This document shows positions 62,239 through 64,000 of a stretch of 64,000 nt of DNA, piece after piece. Where the stretch lies: positions 620,001-684,000 of the forward strand of contig NZ_SJPI01000001.1 of NCBI RefSeq assembly GCF_007859865.1, in the 5' to 3' direction. The DNA comes from Rubripirellula amarantea (GTDB taxonomy: Bacteria; Planctomycetota; Planctomycetia; Pirellulales; Pirellulaceae). Below the pieces are notes generated by a model, which searched no databases, was not told the origin of the DNA, and worked only from the letters and a program-made list of their open reading frames with translations. A program made the position numbers and the translations under genes. Each line of letters begins with the position of its first letter. Position 1 is the first letter of the stretch.

Positions 62239-62733
62239 ATGTCGAACTCAGCCACTCCGTCGTTTCCGCTTCGCGTTGCCCTGGGCGGCGACCATGCCGG
62301 CTTTCCGCTTAAATCCGCCATCGTCGAGCGTTATGGATCGCTGCTGACGAGCCTGACGGATTGCGGCACCCACAACACTGAAAGTTGCGACTATCCAGAC
62401 TTCGCGATTTCGGTCAGCCGCGAGATCATCGAAGGCCGAGCCGACAAGGGCATCGTGGTTTGTGGCAGCGGTGTCGGTGTCAGCGTGGCAGCCAACAAGA
62501 TCCCTGGCATCCGTGCTGCGATCTGCCACGACACCTACTCGGCTCATCAGGGCGTCGAGCACGACGATATGAACGTGCTATGCATCGGAGGCCGAATCAT
62601 TGGCAGTGAACTGGCGTTCGAAATCATCGACGCGTTCTTGAAAGCCAAGTATGAACCCGGTGAACGTCACGCTCGAAGGCTCGACAAAGTCCTTCAAATT
62701 GAAGCGAAGGGTCTAGGGATCCTAAACGCTTAA
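62239..62733 (+). CDS. rpiB: Ribose-5-phosphate isomerase B
   Basis: RpiB interconverts ribulose-5-phosphate and ribose-5-phosphate. The 164-residue product (ATG 62239) has VALGGDHAGFPLKSAIVE, SCDYPDFAISVSREI, GIVVCGSGVGVSVAANKIPG with catalytic Cys75, CHDTYSAHQGVEHDDMNVLC and GSELAFEIIDAFL. The upstream frame to 62023 is non-family. Length is normal (about 150). Confidence 0.95.
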   Translation: MSNSATPSFPLRVALGGDHAGFPLKSAIVERYGSLLTSLTDCGTHNTESCDYPDFAISVSREIIEGRADKGIVVCGSGVGVSVAANKIPGIRAAICHDTYSAHQGVEHDDMNVLCIGGRIIGSELAFEIIDAFLKAKYEPGERHARRLDKVLQIEAKGLGILNA

Positions 62734-62793
62734 CGTACTTGCCCGTCTAGGTATCCGGACGCAACGAAAGAAGCCTTGCCTGGCAAAATCTTC

Positions 62794-62858
62794 CCAGGCC
62801 AAAGTTCTACCAGGCCCAAAGTTCTACCGAGCCATAGTCCTACCAGGCCAAAGCCTTA
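62794..62858. repeat. Degenerate 16-bp tandem repeat (4 copies)
   Basis: Units of CCAGGCCAAAGTTCTA: 62794, 62810 (17 bases with an extra C), 62827 and 62843, each differing by 1-4 bases. They lie between convergent rpiB and aroC. Reverse complement includes TAGAAC, as in the 33348 array. Confidence 0.85.
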
Positions 62859-62894
62859 CGGACTTGACTGGGACCAATACCGCAAGCCGCTCGA

Positions 62895-64000
62895 TTACCA
62901 CAGCTTGTGCGAATCGACATCAATGCATCGGGCTTGATGCGATAAAACGGCGTTAGCCAACTCGATCGCCATGCGTGATTCCAAGGTCACGCCCGCTCGT
63001 ACTCCGACGCAAGGATCATGTCGGCCTTTTTCAAGTTCGAAATCGATCTCTTCCAGGTTCTTTCGCACGGACTTTTGAGGCAAATTGATCGTCGAAGTGG
63101 GCTTAAACCCGACCCGCATCACGATTGGCGTTCCTGTCGTGATGCCACCGATCATGCCGCCATGCGTGTTGCCCTGGTATCCGTCGCTGCGAATGGGATC
63201 GTTGTTTTGACTGCCCGTTCGCTCGATCACATCGGTTCCAGATCCAACTTCACACGACTGCACAGCGTTGAGTCCGCCGAGTGAACCCATCAATCGCACT
63301 TTCAAGCTTTGATAAAGCGGGTCTCCGGCGAGTGCTGGCACATTCACCGCGACCACTTCCACCGCCGCACCGATCGAATCACCACGTTTACGAGTTTCTT
63401 TGATCAACTCGGCGGCTTCATTGGCGAACTTAGCATCGAGCGTCGCGATTTCATTTTCGCTCAATGATGCTTGCCACTTTGCGATCGCGTCGGCGGAAAC
63501 GTTGCCGGTACCGACTTCCGCCGCCAGCGACTTGCCCGCCTTCAACGGTCCCACTTGGTAAATCGAAGACAAAAACACAGTCCCAAACTTATCAAACAGC
63601 ATCGCACGGGCCACTCCGCCCCCGATCACATCGCTGATCGTTGATCGGTAGCTGCTTCGACCACCACCACGGACATCGACAAACCCTTTGGATTGATGGA
63701 ACTTAACCAGGTCGGTATGGCCGGGCCGAACTTCACCTTGATCGCCGATTAGCTGCGTGTAGTCGCCGGACTTCTTAGACGTCGACAACACCATCGCCGC
63801 AATCGGTTCACCTGTGGAGAAGCCTTCGTCGTAGCCTTCGGTAGAATACTCGGCACCATCGACTTGAACGCTGATTTGATTGCCGGCAAGAAGTTTCTGT
63901 GAGTCCTGTTGAAACAGCCCTGACAGGAATACGACCTTGTCCTTTTCATTGCGGGGCGTGCCGTGCTTATTGCCGCCCGGCCGACGTCGATCGAGCAGGC
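62895..64000 (-). CDS. aroC: Chorismate synthase, divergent (5' end off window)
   Basis: Chorismate synthase removes phosphate from EPSP, the last shikimate step. The frame is open from the stop at 62895 to the window edge with about 367 codons and no start, so it is N-truncated. Family motifs: LLDRRRPGGNKHGTPRNEKD near the visible start, RPGHTDL (catalytic His), VRGGGRSSYRS, GDSIGAAVEVVAVNVPA, RTGSQNNDPIRSDG, HGGMIGGITTGTPIVM, FKPTSTI and GRHDPCVGVRA. Two differences: about 25 extra residues between VVFLSGLFQQ and STGEPIAAM, and SSYRST where E. coli has SSARET. A full protein would be about 410 residues (typically 350-400). Confidence 0.88.
   Translation of the reverse strand, partial: LLDRRRPGGNKHGTPRNEKDKVVFLSGLFQQDSQKLLAGNQISVQVDGAEYSTEGYDEGFSTGEPIAAMVLSTSKKSGDYTQLIGDQGEVRPGHTDLVKFHQSKGFVDVRGGGRSSYRSTISDVIGGGVARAMLFDKFGTVFLSSIYQVGPLKAGKSLAAEVGTGNVSADAIAKWQASLSENEIATLDAKFANEAAELIKETRKRGDSIGAAVEVVAVNVPALAGDPLYQSLKVRLMGSLGGLNAVQSCEVGSGTDVIERTGSQNNDPIRSDGYQGNTHGGMIGGITTGTPIVMRVGFKPTSTINLPQKSVRKNLEEIDFELEKGRHDPCVGVRAGVTLESRMAIELANAVLSHQARCIDVDSHKLW

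Overview
The window looks like chromosomal DNA from a Pirellulaceae planctomycete (Rhodopirellula-like). The evidence is two giant secreted proteins with an N-terminal FERLEDRRLM / FEPLESRHLL motif, ELWxxDGT repeats and C-terminal dockerin-type repeats, a secreted sulfatase, a PEP-CTERM protein, an LptE-type lipoprotein and many low-complexity secreted proteins. Apart from these surface proteins the content is housekeeping. I found no tRNA, rRNA, CRISPR array, prophage or insertion sequence.

Layout. 1-4.2 kb: 3'-truncated S/T/R-rich secreted protein, TPR protein, recO, TPR-like lipoprotein overlapping lptE. 4.4-6 kb: PEP-CTERM protein whose tail overlaps folP. 6.4-8.7 kb: glycosyltransferase converging on a Cys-rich CGCE protein. 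8.9-17.7 kb: acnA, exonuclease III, polyprenyl glycosylphosphotransferase, nadC, a ComEA-like HhH protein, uvrB. 18.1-22 kb: ELWxxDGT/dockerin surface protein of 1283 aa. 22.2-33.3 kb: membrane proteins, HNH endonuclease, 7Fe ferredoxin, RlmI-like methyltransferase, FHA protein, Xer recombinase, galE, folD, ferredoxin-dependent sulfite/nitrite reductase. 33.3-44 kb: a 16-bp tandem repeat array ending in a YjfB-like gene, sulfatase, TIGR03032-family protein, and a 2330-aa surface protein with ELWxxDGT, PKD and a triplicated uncharacterised module. 44.2-46.5 kb: fabH, and an S26 signal peptidase with an inserted zinc-ribbon-like segment.

46.4-54.3 kb is the best functional unit: a divergent locus encoding an apparently complete reductive pyrimidine pathway from uracil/thymine uptake to acetyl-/propionyl-CoA (mmsA divergent to N-carbamoyl-beta-alanine amidohydrolase, NCS2 permease, class III aminotransferase, dihydropyrimidine dehydrogenase, dihydropyrimidinase). 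Its dehydrogenase has no ferredoxin domain and no PreT partner, like the short plant PYD1 type. A large inverted repeat lies between the divergent genes. 54.3-64 kb: Nudix-like protein, cysteine desulfurase, Asn/Ser-rich membrane protein, LuxR-type response regulator, rpsA, rpiB and the 3' part of a divergent chorismate synthase gene.

Undescribed structure is mostly of three kinds: short-period tandem repeats placed just 3' of genes (33.35, 59.6, 62.8 kb) or upstream of surface-protein genes (poly-C at 35.64 kb, heptamer array at 36.92 kb); new modules in secreted proteins; and family members with altered domain content (signal peptidase, PreA, chorismate synthase). All functional statements rest on reading the sequence and recalled family knowledge; no searches were run.
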